From: Glycine soja
Taxonomy: Eukaryota > Streptophyta > Magnoliopsida > Fabales > Fabaceae
Assembly: GCF_004193775.1 (NCBI RefSeq)
Contig: NC_041011.1
Span: forward strand, 10,009,656-10,073,655
DNA: 64,000 nucleotides
Reading direction: 5' to 3'
A program made the translations under genes and the position numbers. How positions within the stretch are numbered: the first letter of the stretch is position 1; each line of letters opens with the position of its first letter. Under the pieces are notes generated by a model that ran no database searches, was not told where the DNA came from, and saw only the letters and a list, made by a program, of their open reading frames with translations. This document shows positions 13,860 to 24,889 of this stretch, in pieces.

Positions 13860-14090
13860 AAAGGGTTAGTAATAATTAAGCGCATAAAATAAAACAAGCA
13901 AGATAAGAAGAAGTGAGTAATAATTAGAAAGGTTGGATAAAAGGTTAGTGATAGTAAAGTAGAAAGAAAAGAAAAATTAACAAGATGAAGTTAGTAATTA
14001 ATAATTAGAAAGATCAAATAAAAGGTTAGCGACAAACTAAATGACAGTAAGTAGAAAAGAAAAATTGGTAAGATGGGGTTAGGGATACCC
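13860..14090 (+). repeat. Degenerate tandem repeat, ~80-85 bp units
   Basis: Two diverged copies can be read, about 13918-13997 and 14000-14083. Each has the order TAATTAGAAAG, ATAAAAGGTTAG, then AGAAAAGAAAAATT and AAGATG. A partial third unit precedes them. Non-coding. Confidence 0.5.
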
Positions 14091-14858
14091 CACTCAACAA
14101 CCAAAGTCATATTTCCTTATTTTAAAATACCATGATAAATGTCTCATTCCCCTGCTTTAAAGAGAATGACTGTAGAGCAGCGTCAATTCTCAATCTACCA
14201 GTTTTCTTTGGAAATCGACATAATTTTTTTGTTATGCCTTTGTTTTGGGGACCACTTCTTCCTCCCCTATTTATATTGTTCCTCAAGGATTGGGTATCTT
14301 TATTAAATTTCATTACTCTTTTTATTCTGTTATCGTAGCCTGATGATGAGGGTTGGCTATTTTTCACACAAAACATGGTTCCTCCACCTTGCAAGGCTTA
14401 TAACCTGTTCGAATCATGAGAGTTACTGTCAGTTGGTTTAGTTGCGATTCAACATAATTCATAAAATTTTGTTCATCTCGTACTTTGTTTTGCCCCTTTT
14501 TGGTTAGTTCCCAATTGGTTCCATGAATTATCTTTAGTTTTTACTAGTTAGCTGGCAAGCCATGTGCAAGATAATTATAACTTTGCCACTTGCTCCTAAA
14601 TATAATGGCATCGTAAGACATACAGTGAATAGAAACTGTAACGTAGATATGGATAATTTCTTAATACTAATTAATAGTTTTACGTCCATTTTCAATTCAG
14701 ATTTTTTTAAAGTATTTATTTATTTTCTTATCCAATCCATCATCATTATCATCTTTTTTAACTAGTTTTAATTCAAGTATAATAAAGCTTAATTACATGT
14801 TTTTAGATTCATATCACAATTTATTATTTTACATAAAATTCTTAATTTAAAAAAAAAC

Positions 14859-14862
<4 letters not shown>

Positions 14863-14904
<42 letters not shown>
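14863..14904. repeat. (AT)n microsatellite
   Basis: An alternating AT tract of about 42 bases. Confidence 0.95.
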
Positions 14905-14907
<3 letters not shown>

Positions 14908-15699
14908 GTGCTTGTGCTAAGGCCACGACATCTACATACATTAACCCATTAACGGAAGCCTTCTTCTCGTGTCGTGTTCCTCAGCCTTCTTACTATACCA
15001 GCCTAGTTGATATCTGGGGGACCTCCCGGGATTTCAATTCCTATTCCATAATAAGCCCTACCTACTAGTATTAGGATAAGATTTCATTTTTGAACAAAAA
15101 TTTATTTTGAGATTTATTTCATCTATTTCATGATCGGAATAGTGGTTGATCCTTCTTCATAATCATTTTGCGATGGAAGGAAGGTATAATCTTATATATA
15201 TATATATGAAATCACTAATACTCCACACAAATATCTTAAGACAGATATATCCATAATTTTTTTTTGTTCTAATCAATTCTAAAATGAATATTATAGTCAT
15301 CTCAAATATTTTATTTACAAATAAAAAAATTGTTCTCTTTACCCTCTCTCCCTTCTTTGGATCACTAACGTCATTTTCTTCCTCTCAACCTCATCTCAAA
15401 ATCTATAGCATAAAAATTAATACATTTTAGAACTACTACAACATATACAACTTTTGGATTCTAATTGGATTGACAAATAATTGTACTTCCTCTTCAACAA
15501 ATACAATATAGTTAACATGTAAATGTAATGTAACAAAGTCAACAAGTATAACCAGGAGGCAAGAGCTCAAAATCATGTACATGATAACAATTAATTTTAT
15601 TCATCAAGAAAATAACAGAGCTAGCCAAAGGATTGCTCCAATTCAAGACTTATGGTTGCGTCGTGATTGTGTTTCTGCAGGAACGATGTAGTGCATTAT
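14905..15699. other. Intergenic DNA, possible organelle-like patch
   Basis: The segment 14980-15180 has more balanced composition (for example GGGGGACCTCCCGGGA) and looks unlike its flanks. It might be a nuclear copy of organellar DNA, but I could not match it to a gene. The rest is ordinary AT-rich sequence leading to the copia target site. Confidence 0.2.
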
Positions 15700-15704
15700 G
15701 GTTG
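15700..15704. repeat. 5-bp target-site duplication of the copia element (left)
   Basis: GGTTG immediately before the left LTR, matched exactly by GGTTG at 20566-20570 after the right LTR. Confidence 0.85.
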
Positions 15705-15960
15705 TATCAGAAATGAAAGATAGATGAAAAACAGTTTTAGGATTTATTTATCAAAGTATTACAAAGTTGGCTTATTTATACAAAGACAAAAAATAACTAA
15801 CTTGAGTAACTAACTAACTTACTCAAATAACTTCTAGCAACTAACTAACTGCCATAACTAACTAACTACTCAAATAACTTCTAGTAACTAACTAACTGCC
15901 ATAATCAACTAACTACTCAAATACCTTATTGTAACTAACTGCAATTGCTTAATTGTGATA
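15705..15960 (-). repeat. Copia 3' LTR
   Basis: Aligns end to end with 20301-20565. Starts TATCAGAAATGAAAG and ends TTAATTGTGATA. It contains internal ~40-bp repeats built from AACTAACTAACT and ACTCAAATAACTTCTAG. Confidence 0.93.
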
Positions 15961-15970
15961 CCCCTCAAGT
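15961..15970 (-). promoter_or_regulatory. Polypurine tract of the copia element
   Basis: On the minus strand ACTTGAGGGG lies directly before the 3' LTR, the normal place for the plus-strand primer. It overlaps the end of pol. Confidence 0.6.
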
Positions 15971-18900
15971 TGGCGAATAGATGTTAATAATTCCCAACTT
16001 GACAATGAATTTACCAAAAACCGGGCCTGAAAGTGCTTTTGTAAAAATATCTGCAACTTGGTGTTGGTTATTGACATGGACAAGCTTGACTACTTTGGAC
16101 TGAACATATTCTCAGATGAAATGATGATCAATGTCAATGTGCTTGGATCGTTCATGATGAGCAGGGTTTGAAACAAGACTTATAGCAGATTTATTATCAC
16201 AAAATAGCATCACAGAGGGCACATCAACTTCAAAGTAAAGAAGTAACTTGCTTAACCAAACAATTTCACTAGTAACAAAAGACAAGACATGATATTCAGC
16301 TTCGGTGGATGATTTTGAAACAGTGGGTTGTTTCTTAGAACGCCAAGAAAGAAGGTTGTTTCCAAGAAAGACACAAAATCCAAAAGTGTATCTTCTGGTA
16401 TCAACAAAGCTGACCCAATCAACATCAGCAAAGGTAGTGAGGTTGAGAGAGTTCTGAGCAGGGAAAAACAAACCTTGTCTAGGAGCAGATTTGATATACT
16501 GCAGAAGATGATGAATAACATGTAGGTGAGGAACTCTAGGGGCTTTCATATACTGACTTAAGCAATTCACAACAAAGGTGATATCAGGTCGTGAGATGGT
16601 CAAATAAAGCAATCTACCAATTAATCTTTTGTATATTGATGGATCAGGGAGTAAGTCTCCATCATGAAGATTGAGTTTCAGATTGGGATCCATTGGTATA
16701 TTGGAAGGTTTGCAGGCCAAGAAACCTGTATCTTCCAAAAGAGATAGAGCATACTTTCGCTGGGATAGTGACATACCTCTGTTGGATTTGGCTATTTCTA
16801 AGCCAAGAAAATATTTCAAAGGGCCAAGGATCTTCAATTGAAACAAAAGCTGTAATTTGGTCTGAACAACTTGTATAGAGGCAAGATTGGGTCCTGACAG
16901 GATGATGTCATCTACATATACTAGTAAAATGACTAAGGAATTTCCTGAGCCAATGGTGAAAAAGGAGTAATCATGCTTGGATTGTTGGAATCCATGACTA
17001 AGAAGAGTAGTGGAGAACTTACAGAACCATTGTCTAGAGGCTTGTTTTAAGCCATATAATGATTTGTTCAATTTGCATACAAATGAAGGATTGGCTGACC
17101 TGTATCCCTTGGGAAGTTCCATATAAACTTCTTCAAACAAATCTCCATTCAAAAAGGCATTATTAGCATCCAATTGGAGGAGGCACCAGTTTTTAGCAGC
17201 AGGAACACAAAGCAGAACTCTCACAGTGGTAAGTTTGGCTACTAGAGAGAATGTATCAGAGAAATCGATCCCAGCTTGTTGTATAACCTTTGGCAATCAA
17301 TCGAGCTTTGTCTATATCTACAGAGCCATCCATTTTGTATTTAACTTTATACACCCATCGACATCCTATACAGTGCTTATCAGGTGGTAATGGAACAAGT
17401 GTCCAAGTGGAATTTGCTTCAAGAGCTTGGATTTCCTCATGCATTGCTCGACGCCATTCAAGATAAGGAACAACTTGATGATAGAACTAAGGTTCATAGA
17501 TAGCTGAGATGTGATTAATGAAAGCTCTGTAAGGGGTGCTAAGAGGCAATAGGGAACAATGATGCTGGATGGGATATGCAACTTGAGATTGTGATATTAC
17601 ATAATCAGACAAGTATAAGGGATGCTTAGAGTGGTATGTACTCCTTCTTAAGGTGACAAAGGGCAAAGTGTGAGGATGATCTGAGCTAAGGATTGAGGGT
17701 GGATCAGTTGGGTCATGGTTAAAGCTATTAGGTGGCTATGGTGATTGGCTACAAGTCTGGTCAGGGTTAGGTAAGGTATTAGTGATGGGAATGGGGATAA
17801 CCAAATCAAGTAAAGGATCAGGAATGACTTGAGGCTGTGAAATGGTTTGAAAAGGAAAAATGGATTCATGAAAGACAACATCTCTGGACACAAAAATTTT
17901 CTTAGTGTCTAGGCTATACAATTTTTATCCTTTATAACCTTGGGGATAACCAACAAAAATTGTAGGCACTGCTCGAGGAGAAAACTTGTTCCTTGATGAT
18001 GGAAGAGTGGAAACAAATGCTAAACATCCAAAACTTCTTAAGGCATGATAGTCAGGTTCCTTTTTGAACAGAATATTGTAGGGTGAGCAGTTTTGTAGTA
18101 ATGGTGAAGGGGTTCTGTTGATGAGAAAAGTTGTAGTGGTAATACAATCACCATAGAATGAGATAGGAACTTTAAACTGAAAAAACAAAGCTATGGCTAC
18201 ATTGAGCAGATTTTAATGCTTCCTTTCCACTACTGAATTCTGTTTTGGCCTTTCAACAAAGGAAAATTGATGAAGAGTGCCCATGGAAGCCAAAAACTAA
18301 GTGAGGGCAAGTTCTTTAGCATTATCAGACCTGAGGCATTTGATAGATACACCAAACTGAGTCTGAACCATGGTGAAAAATTGTTGCACATAGATTGAAG
18401 CTTTAGATTTGTGCTTAAGCAGAAATAGCCAAGTGAATCTTGAGCAATCATCAACCAATGTAAAGAAAAATCTCCTTCCCTCATAGGTAGGGTGAGCATA
18501 GGGACCCCACATATCACAGTGAATTAAGTCAAATGGTAATGCAGATAAATGGTAAGAGTTAGGAAAAGATAATCTTCTAAATTTAGCAAGAGGACAAACA
18601 AAACAATTAGAAGAAGAGAAATTGGGAGAAAGGTGTAGACCAATTTTATTATTCAAATGTTTGAAAACTTTGTCTGAGATATGACCAAATCTAGAATGCC
18701 AAATATGAGCATTTTTTACAAGGAATGGAATTTGTATGTGAATTGATAACATAAAAAGTAAATTTGCAATCAAGAGTGTCCTTGAGATCTAAGACATAAA
18801 GGCCTTGGATGAGATCCCCTCTACCAATCCTCTTGCAAGCTTGCTTCTCATGAATATCAAATTCATTTTGAGAAAAAGAAATGGACAAATTAGGATTGGT

Positions 18901-19365
18901 TAGAAGAGCACTAACTGAAATTAAATTGAATTTGAATTTAGGAATGTAGGCAACATTATGCAAGATTAAGGTATTGGTTTAGCAAACCGAACCAATGGCA
19001 AGGATAGGTATAACATCATTGTTAGGCAGAGTGACAATTTTATCATAAATAAGTTGGTAAGATCGAAAATAATGAAGGGAACAAGAAATATGAATGCTGG
19101 CACCAGAATCTAAAAGCCAGCAATCATGAAGAAAATTAGAAGTGGATGTAGAAAGGATCATACCACTGGCAGAAGAAACACCTTGAGGGATGACAACATT
19201 GGTAGCATGACTTTCTAAAAGATTCATCAATTAGCTATATTGCTAGGCAGTAAGCTGAAATTGGGAACTCGAGTCACCAGAGGAAGGTTGTGAGTGGGAC
19301 ATATCAACAGATACTTATTGAACAACCTTGTGTGGTGGTTCAGAAGAAGAAGAATGTTTCTTTGC
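15965..19365 (-). pseudogene. pol: Copia pol: protease, integrase, reverse transcriptase, RNase H (broken)
   Basis: Continues the gag frame. In order: protease with WLLDSGASIHIS (about 19110); GAG-pre-integrase and integrase HHCC finger (WHSRFGHISDKV ... CFVCPLAK, about 18710-18590); integrase core with LVDDCSRFTW and CLRSDNAKE; a downstream VVERKH glutamate region (about 18220); reverse transcriptase starting near 17440 with VYVDDIILSG at about 16910; RNase H with SKSSTEAEYH and CDNKSAISLVSNPAHHERS at about 16280-16150. A final TGA at 15965-15967 abuts the polypurine tract. Damage: stops in the gag-protease linker, a frameshift near 18740, stops near 18297, 18216 and 17922, a one-base shift near 17285, and a TGA at 16112-16114. 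The reverse transcriptase and RNase H portion remains open for 394 codons (16112-17296). Confidence 0.9.
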
Positions 19366-20232
19366 TTATGAGGAAAAGCCAATCCTCTTATAATTTGGAG
19401 GATAACCATGCAACTTGAAGCAACGATCCTGAGTATGACCCAACATACCACAATGAGCACACAAGGGGTGATTCTTGGAAGATCCTTTGAAGTGATTGTC
19501 AGGATGATTGCGTGTAGCAGAAGAAGTCTTCAAGGAAAAAGCATGTGAAACTTCACTAGCAGAGGTGGAAACACCAACTACTTTTTTATTTTCTTCTTGA
19601 ACAACTAAGGTAAAAACCTTAGTTACCGAGGGAAAGAGATCCATGGATAAAAATTGACCTTTAATAGTAGAGAAGGATTCGTGTAGCCCCATCAAGAGCT
19701 GCATAGCATACTCCATTTGTTCAAAATCGCACCAAGGTTTAATTCCTCCACAGGTGTAACTATGTGAGGGTTTCAGTTCTGATAATGACTCCCACAGAGA
19801 ATGAAGCTTGGAGTAGAAAGAGGAAATAGACATGGAACCTTGTTGCACTGTGATCAAGTCATGCTTAAGTTGAAAAATTAAAGGACCATTTTGTTGCTTG
19901 AAACGTTCTTGAAGATCATCCCAGATTGCTTTGGCAGCAGAACAATGTAAGATACTTACTTGCATTTCTTTGGATAAAGAATTAAGGAGCCAGGAAGAAA
20001 CGATACTATCATTGTGATGCCACAAATCATAAGTTGAGTGACCCAAAGCAGGTTCAAGAATTGAACCATCAACAAACCCATATTTGTTCTTCCCATGAAG
20101 AGCCATGTGCATTGCTTTCTTCCAAGAATTGTAGTTTTCACCAGTAAGAGGATGAGAAAATAAGGCAACGCCAGGATTATCGGAAGAATGAAGAATGAAA
20201 GGGTTAGAATCATCAATGGCAGCCATGGCCAT
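19366..20232 (-). pseudogene. gag: Copia gag (nucleocapsid polyprotein), open frame ending early
   Basis: A 288-codon frame beginning MAMAAIDDSNPF just inside the primer-binding site. It has the copia Gag features: an N-terminal LTGENYNSWKKAM segment, the FKQQNGPLIFQLKHDL region, and near the end a CCHC zinc knuckle CAHCGMLGHTQDRC (CX2CX4HX4C) for RNA packaging. In intact copia elements gag runs into pol as one frame. Here the frame reaches TAA (about 19366), and three more stops follow before the protease, so Gag could be made alone but a Gag-Pol polyprotein could not. Confidence 0.85.
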
Positions 20233-20288
20233 GAGAGAAAAAAAAAAGAAATAGCTTCAATAGGAAGCAAGAGGCATGGAAGCAAAAA

Positions 20289-20300
20289 CTTCTGATACCA
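20289..20300 (-). promoter_or_regulatory. Primer-binding site of the copia element
   Basis: Directly inside the 5' LTR the minus strand reads TGGTATCAGAAG. Its first ten bases match the standard initiator methionine tRNA primer-binding sequence used by copia elements. Confidence 0.8.
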
Positions 20301-20565
20301 TATCAGAAATGAAAGAAATGAAAGACAGATGAAAAGCACTTTTAGGATTCATTTATGAAAGTATTACAAAGTTGGTTTATTTATTCAAAGATAGAAAATA
20401 ACTAACTTGAGTAACCAACTAACTTACTCAAATAACTTCTAGTAACTAACTAACCGCCATAACCAACTAACTACTTAAATAACTTCTAGTAACCAACTAA
20501 CTGCTATAACCAACTAACTACTTAAATAACTTCTTGTAACTAACTGCAACTGCTTAATTGTGATA
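20301..20565 (-). repeat. Copia 5' LTR
   Basis: 265-bp partner of 15705-15960. It differs by a 9-bp duplication (GAAATGAAA) near its start and about 21 substitutions. Confidence 0.93.
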
Positions 20566-20570
20566 GGTTG
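20566..20570. repeat. 5-bp target-site duplication (right)
   Basis: GGTTG, identical to 15700-15704. Confidence 0.85.
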
Positions 20571-20959
20571 CGTGAAAAAATAGCAGAGAATGGATGATTG
20601 CGGGTCTTGATATGTGTCAGGCTTATGGTGTTGAACATATTGTCTGCGATGTGGTGGGAAGACTGGTGTCTTTGATGCAGTGAAAAAAAGGGTTGGGGAG
20701 GAAGAAGAACCAACATTCAGATGTCGTGCGAAGAAGGTTTGGGGATGTGAGGTTGTGGATAGGGGAGAGAAAATATTTTTTTTTATTTTATTAATAAAAT
20801 ATTTGAAATGATGATTTGACTGAAACAAAAAAAATTATGGGCATACCTATCCTAAAATGTTTGTGTAGAGTGCATACTCTAACATGCATGTATGTTAACA
20901 ATCCTCTCACACACATAGAGATATATTTTAGTCAAATAATGACAATGAAAATTTGGGAC

Positions 20960-21590
20960 GTTACAAACTTGACCTTCCAAATTTGAAAGAAGTTGTAGCT
21001 TGAGATCTCCTTTAAAGACTACATTGTATTCAAGAACTATATTATTAGAATATTTCTATAAAGTTGGATTGTGAGCGAATTATCACATTCTATAGGAAAT
21101 AAGACAAATATGCAAATCATCCTTTCAAGAAAATGGTTGCAATGTTTTTAAACATGATTGATCATGGAGTAGGCAATAGGATGATATGTGAAAGGTTTTA
21201 GCATTAAAAAGAAATCGTAAGTATGCATTTCCATTAAGTATTAGTTGCATGTATTAGATTAGTTTTTAATTACATCAAGCCACAAAATTCTAGGTTTCGT
21301 GATGTCTACAAAAAAATTGAAGACAACCTACGATATTGGTCATTTTTCAAGGATGCTATATAAGTAATTGATGGTACTCATATCTCATGTGTGGTTAGTC
21401 CTAGTGAACAACCTAAGTTTATTGTAAAGAAAGGACATCCAACACAATATAATGGTTGTGTGTGATTGGGACACAGGCTTTATATTTGCATTACCAAGAT
21501 GAGAAGACACTACACATGATGCATATGTACTTGAGAATGTCCTTACAAATCTTTTTCATGAATTTTTTGTAAAAATTTTAAGGGTTCCCT
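20960..21590 (+). pseudogene. PIF/Harbinger-type transposase relic
   Basis: Forward frames carry KMVAMFLNMIDHGVGNRMIC (the helical N-terminal region), then, after a non-coding interval that could be an intron, RFRDVYKKIEDNLRYWSFFK, then a stop, then VIDGTHISCVVSPSEQPKF, which contains the first catalytic aspartate of the DDE_4 domain. It continues in a shifted frame to a HDA-like segment (about 21510-21540). The domain order and the 'IDGTH' motif identify the family. Stops and frameshifts make it non-functional. It is cut off around 21590, where a copia fragment begins. No terminal repeats could be assigned. Confidence 0.75.
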
Positions 21591-21599
21591 AGATTAACA

Positions 21600-22005
21600 A
21601 TGATATGAAACCAACAAGATCTTGAAACCTATGATTCTCACAAATAATAAATAAACAGTGGGTATCTTTCTCCATAGTGAAGCTTTTCTCTGGTGTACTT
21701 TGATTTCCTCGGAAGAAGAGAGAAACAAGATTTCACTTCCTTGACTATTCTTTCTGTCTCTCTAAGAGAGAAATCTTCCTCGGAAGAAGATAGAACACTT
21801 TTTGTCATGAAAGAGACCTTATTTCACATTAGTGGGTATTAACCCCCTTTTACAACCACTACTCCCATCAAGTAGTGGTTGCTTTTAGAAAATTCTCCTA
21901 TTTAACTCAATTACAATTTAGTCCTTAATTATTAATTATTTATTTATTAGTCCCTACATAAGTCACATGTCTCTGACACAAGACATTAATTATAATATTC
22001 TCCCA
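21600..22005 (-). repeat. Probable LTR of a second copia element
   Basis: It lies just downstream (minus strand) of an RNase H relic and a purine-rich AAGTGGGAG tract at about 22000-22010, where a 3' LTR is expected. It contains a CT-rich stretch and a self-complementary pair around AACCACTACT / AGTAGTGGTT. Its partner LTR is not in the window, so the ends are approximate. Confidence 0.45.
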
Positions 22006-22399
22006 CTTGGCTCATGTGACATTACTAAACATTATGGACTAAATAAATAAATAGATTAAACTAACATAATGCACATTAAAATGATTAAACCATTCTATAT
22101 ATTGGGTACATCATAATTTCATGATTAAAAATAGGAACCAATTCGAGTCATGGCGGTTGTACATTACTTAATCGACATAGTCCCTTCCATGTACTTCAAA
22201 TTAGTTTTCTCCTTAATATGACCATTAGTTAGGAGTACATAATTGGTCCAACATAATGCCTTTATTCAAGACAAAACCTGTTAACATTACTCTAACACAA
22301 ACATGCATGCAAACATGGAGAACAGGTAATCAGAAACATATCATAATTGTGCTTAAAGTGTCACTAAAATGCATAAGATAAATTACACTTAATGATCAT

Positions 22400-23215
22400 C
22401 AATAACAATAATGTCCATACTTTCAACATGTTCTATAAATGTCTTGGGCGATAATCCCTTATTCAAAGGGTTAGCTATCATAAGGTTTGTGCTAATATGT
22501 TCTATTGACACTCTTTGTTTCTGACCTTCTTCCTTCACGACAAAAGTACTTTAATTTCATATGCTTAACACCCTTAAAATACTTGTCATTCTTAGAAAAA
22601 TACTATTGCGAAGTTATCACAATACATTTTCAGCGGCCTGACAATACTGTCGACAATTCCAAGCCTTGAAATAAAGTTCTGCAGTCAATTAGCCTGAATT
22701 GTAGCCTTAAAACATGCTACAAATTCAGCCTCCATGGTAGATGCAACAACAAATGATGCATATGGAATTGCTTCCATTTGTTTTCGTTCCATATCATTTC
22801 TAGGACATTGCCTGAGACTAAATTTGTCTCATTTCTAAATTGGAACAGGTGATGCTAAACACCTTTCCATCCTTAATCTCTCTAGTACTTTATTGATATA
22901 TGTTTTTTGAGATAAGCCTAACAATCCTTGTGATCTATTATGGAATATTTCTATCCATATCACATAACTTACCTCACCCATATCTTTCATTTCAAAATTA
23001 CTAAAGAGAAATTTCTTAGTCTCATGAAGAAGACCAAGATCATTAGTAGCAAACAATATATCATCAACACACAAGATTAAAAAAATAACCTTACTCCCAC
23101 TGACCTTCAGATATATACACTGATCAACAGTATTGTCTCTTAATGTTGTTATTAACCTTGTTTTTGAAATCTATACTAAATTTCCTTCAATTTGGTATAT
23201 AGAACCTTACATTTA
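22400..23215 (-). pseudogene. Copia reverse transcriptase-RNase H 3' fragment
   Basis: On the minus strand the frame 23074-22835 reads the C-terminal part of a copia reverse transcriptase: CVDDILFATND (the YVDD catalytic box with Tyr replaced by Cys), LLHETKKFLFSNFEMKDMGE, then LGLSQKTYINKVLERLRME. Beyond it, about 22800-22400, pieces matching copia RNase H are seen, including FFSKNDKY, broken by stops. The sequence belongs to a different copia lineage from 15705-20565 because the 'MKDMGEVSYVI..I' spacing and wording differ. It is truncated on its 5' side at about 23215. Confidence 0.8.
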
Positions 23216-23219
23216 GACT

Positions 23220-24860
23220 GACGAACGTGAACGAGAGAGGCCTCTGAGCGACACATAGAGGAACTGAAGGAGAGCTCATGATATGTGAGGAGGGTTTATT
23301 ATAGTTTACGGCTTTTGATACCATAGTTGGGGTCAGGGAACCTAATTATGAGGATGTATGTCTGTCCTTGTTGAATGCTGATTTTCAAGAAAAACAATGT
23401 TTTTGACTAATGGGATGCGATATGTCTATTATTGATAAATGACATTATTGTTTTTATTATACTTGTGTTATCTGAAGACCTGAGGAGTGTGAATCTCAGG
23501 CATGAACTGTATATGCATGTATATGCGGAATGTGATTTACTGATGATATTGTTATTGATGATATTAATTGATATGAGGTAAGTTGATGTTTATGATAATG
23601 TTGATAGAGAATGATGTTGTTATTGAAGATAATATCGATAATAATTGATACGAGACAATGTTGGTGTTTATGATAATATTGATATGAGATGATGTTGTTG
23701 TTGTTGATAATATCATTGAGATGAAATGATGTTGATGTTGAGAATGACATTGAAATGAGATGATATTGATGTTGAGAATGACATTGAGATGAGATTATGT
23801 TGATGTTGATAATGATATTGAGATGATATGTTATTAATGTTGAAAATGTCATTGTGATAATGTGTGATGTGTATGTACATGAGGGGTGCAGTGACCATGT
23901 TGGATATCCCTGGTGGGGAAAATAGAGTGGTTAAAGAGTTTTGAGCATCTCTGGAGGGGGATGACTTAGAATCTTTAATTATCCACTATCAGTGCATTGA
24001 TGGTGTCCACATTTCATACTTCATATTGCATGAAAATAGTATAAACTTTGTTAGTAAGTACTTCTAGTTTCTCATGAGGGGGAATACTTGTACTTGAGGG
24101 CATGTCACTCGGTTTGGAACTTCCTTGAGACTCATGCTGATCACCATGGGGGGGAGGGGGGAGGGAGGAGTTGCCTGTGCACGATAGGGTGACCTCGACA
24201 CTTGCTGCTTTGTTTTCCTAAGTGAGAGTGTCGTGTGGATACGCTTAGGCTATTTCCTTGATGAATGGTACCACATTACATTTGAGAGTTGAGGTCAGGT
24301 ACATACATCATATTGAACATGATTGATTGGAATTATGGACGGATGATGACTACTTGTTGAGTGTATGTTGGACTAATGGATATTTGTGTATGATTATGGT
24401 ATATATTAATGTTTTCTTACTAATTATGGTTATTTGATTTTTGTGTTAATTTCTTTTATAATAAACTCACCCTTGCAATTTTTGTACCGTGTGGTTGATA
24501 CTTTTGATGATCATGAACCTTTGTTCATGGAAGCAGAAGGATAACCGTAGAGTACGTGAAGTGAGATTCTTTTGTGGAGCTGCCAAACCGACATGATGAC
24601 GTTGAGATTATTTTGGGAGAGAGTTGTGTTTTGTTAATCAATTCCTCCGTAGCTGGTTCTATAAATCCTTTTTGAATTGAGGATGTAAATCACAGATTTA
24701 ATTATATGTATGAGCTAATTTACTTTCCATTATGTAGATGTTGTGTGCTGAGTTACTATATATATATATATATATATTCATTCAAGTAATTGTGTATTTT
24801 TTGGTGACTGTGTGTATCGCGAAAAATTTACTTTCATTTTTCATAAGCAAATTAACGGAG
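23220..24860 (+). repeat. Retroelement-derived non-coding block (LTR-like)
   Basis: Non-coding, moderately GC-rich DNA starting abruptly at the truncated end of the copia fragment. It contains G runs (GGGGGGAGGGGGGAGGG near 24150) and a (TA)n at about 24756-24777. From memory it resembles LTRs of soybean Ty3-type elements, but no primer-binding site or coding region adjoins it, so it could be a solo LTR or something else. Confidence 0.3.
23545..23860 (+). repeat. Degenerate minisatellite, ~34-bp unit
   Basis: Repeats of the pattern GATGTTGATGTTGAGAATGA with CATTGAGATGAG, best ordered at 23720-23850, where successive units are about 34 bp. Earlier units are more diverged. Confidence 0.65.
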
Positions 24861-24889
24861 TTTCATTTAAAAATTAAAATTTTCACGAT

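Larger units (their letters stand above)
15705..20565 (-). mobile_element. Complete Ty1/copia LTR retrotransposon, minus orientation, degenerate
   Basis: A 4.86-kb element bounded by two LTRs (256 and 265 bp) and a perfect 5-bp target duplication. In transcription order (right to left) it has a 5' LTR, a primer-binding site matching the initiator-tRNA-Met type (TGGTATCAGA), gag with a CCHC knuckle, protease, integrase, reverse transcriptase and RNase H, then a purine tract and the 3' LTR. Integrase before RT is the diagnostic copia order. LTR ends are TATCA...TGATA instead of TG...CA. By hand alignment the LTRs differ at about 21 positions plus a 9-bp indel, mostly transitions, so the insertion is not recent. 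Several stops and frameshifts make it non-autonomous. Confidence 0.93.

Noticed and set aside
14122..14394. 90-codon minus-strand frame (MQGGGTMFCVKN...)
   Set aside because: Composition is coding-like, but no motif, splice partner or homologue was recognised. Not enough to call a gene.
23496..23898. His/Asn/Ile-rich minus-strand frames
   Set aside because: Produced by the GATGTTGATGTTGA minisatellite.
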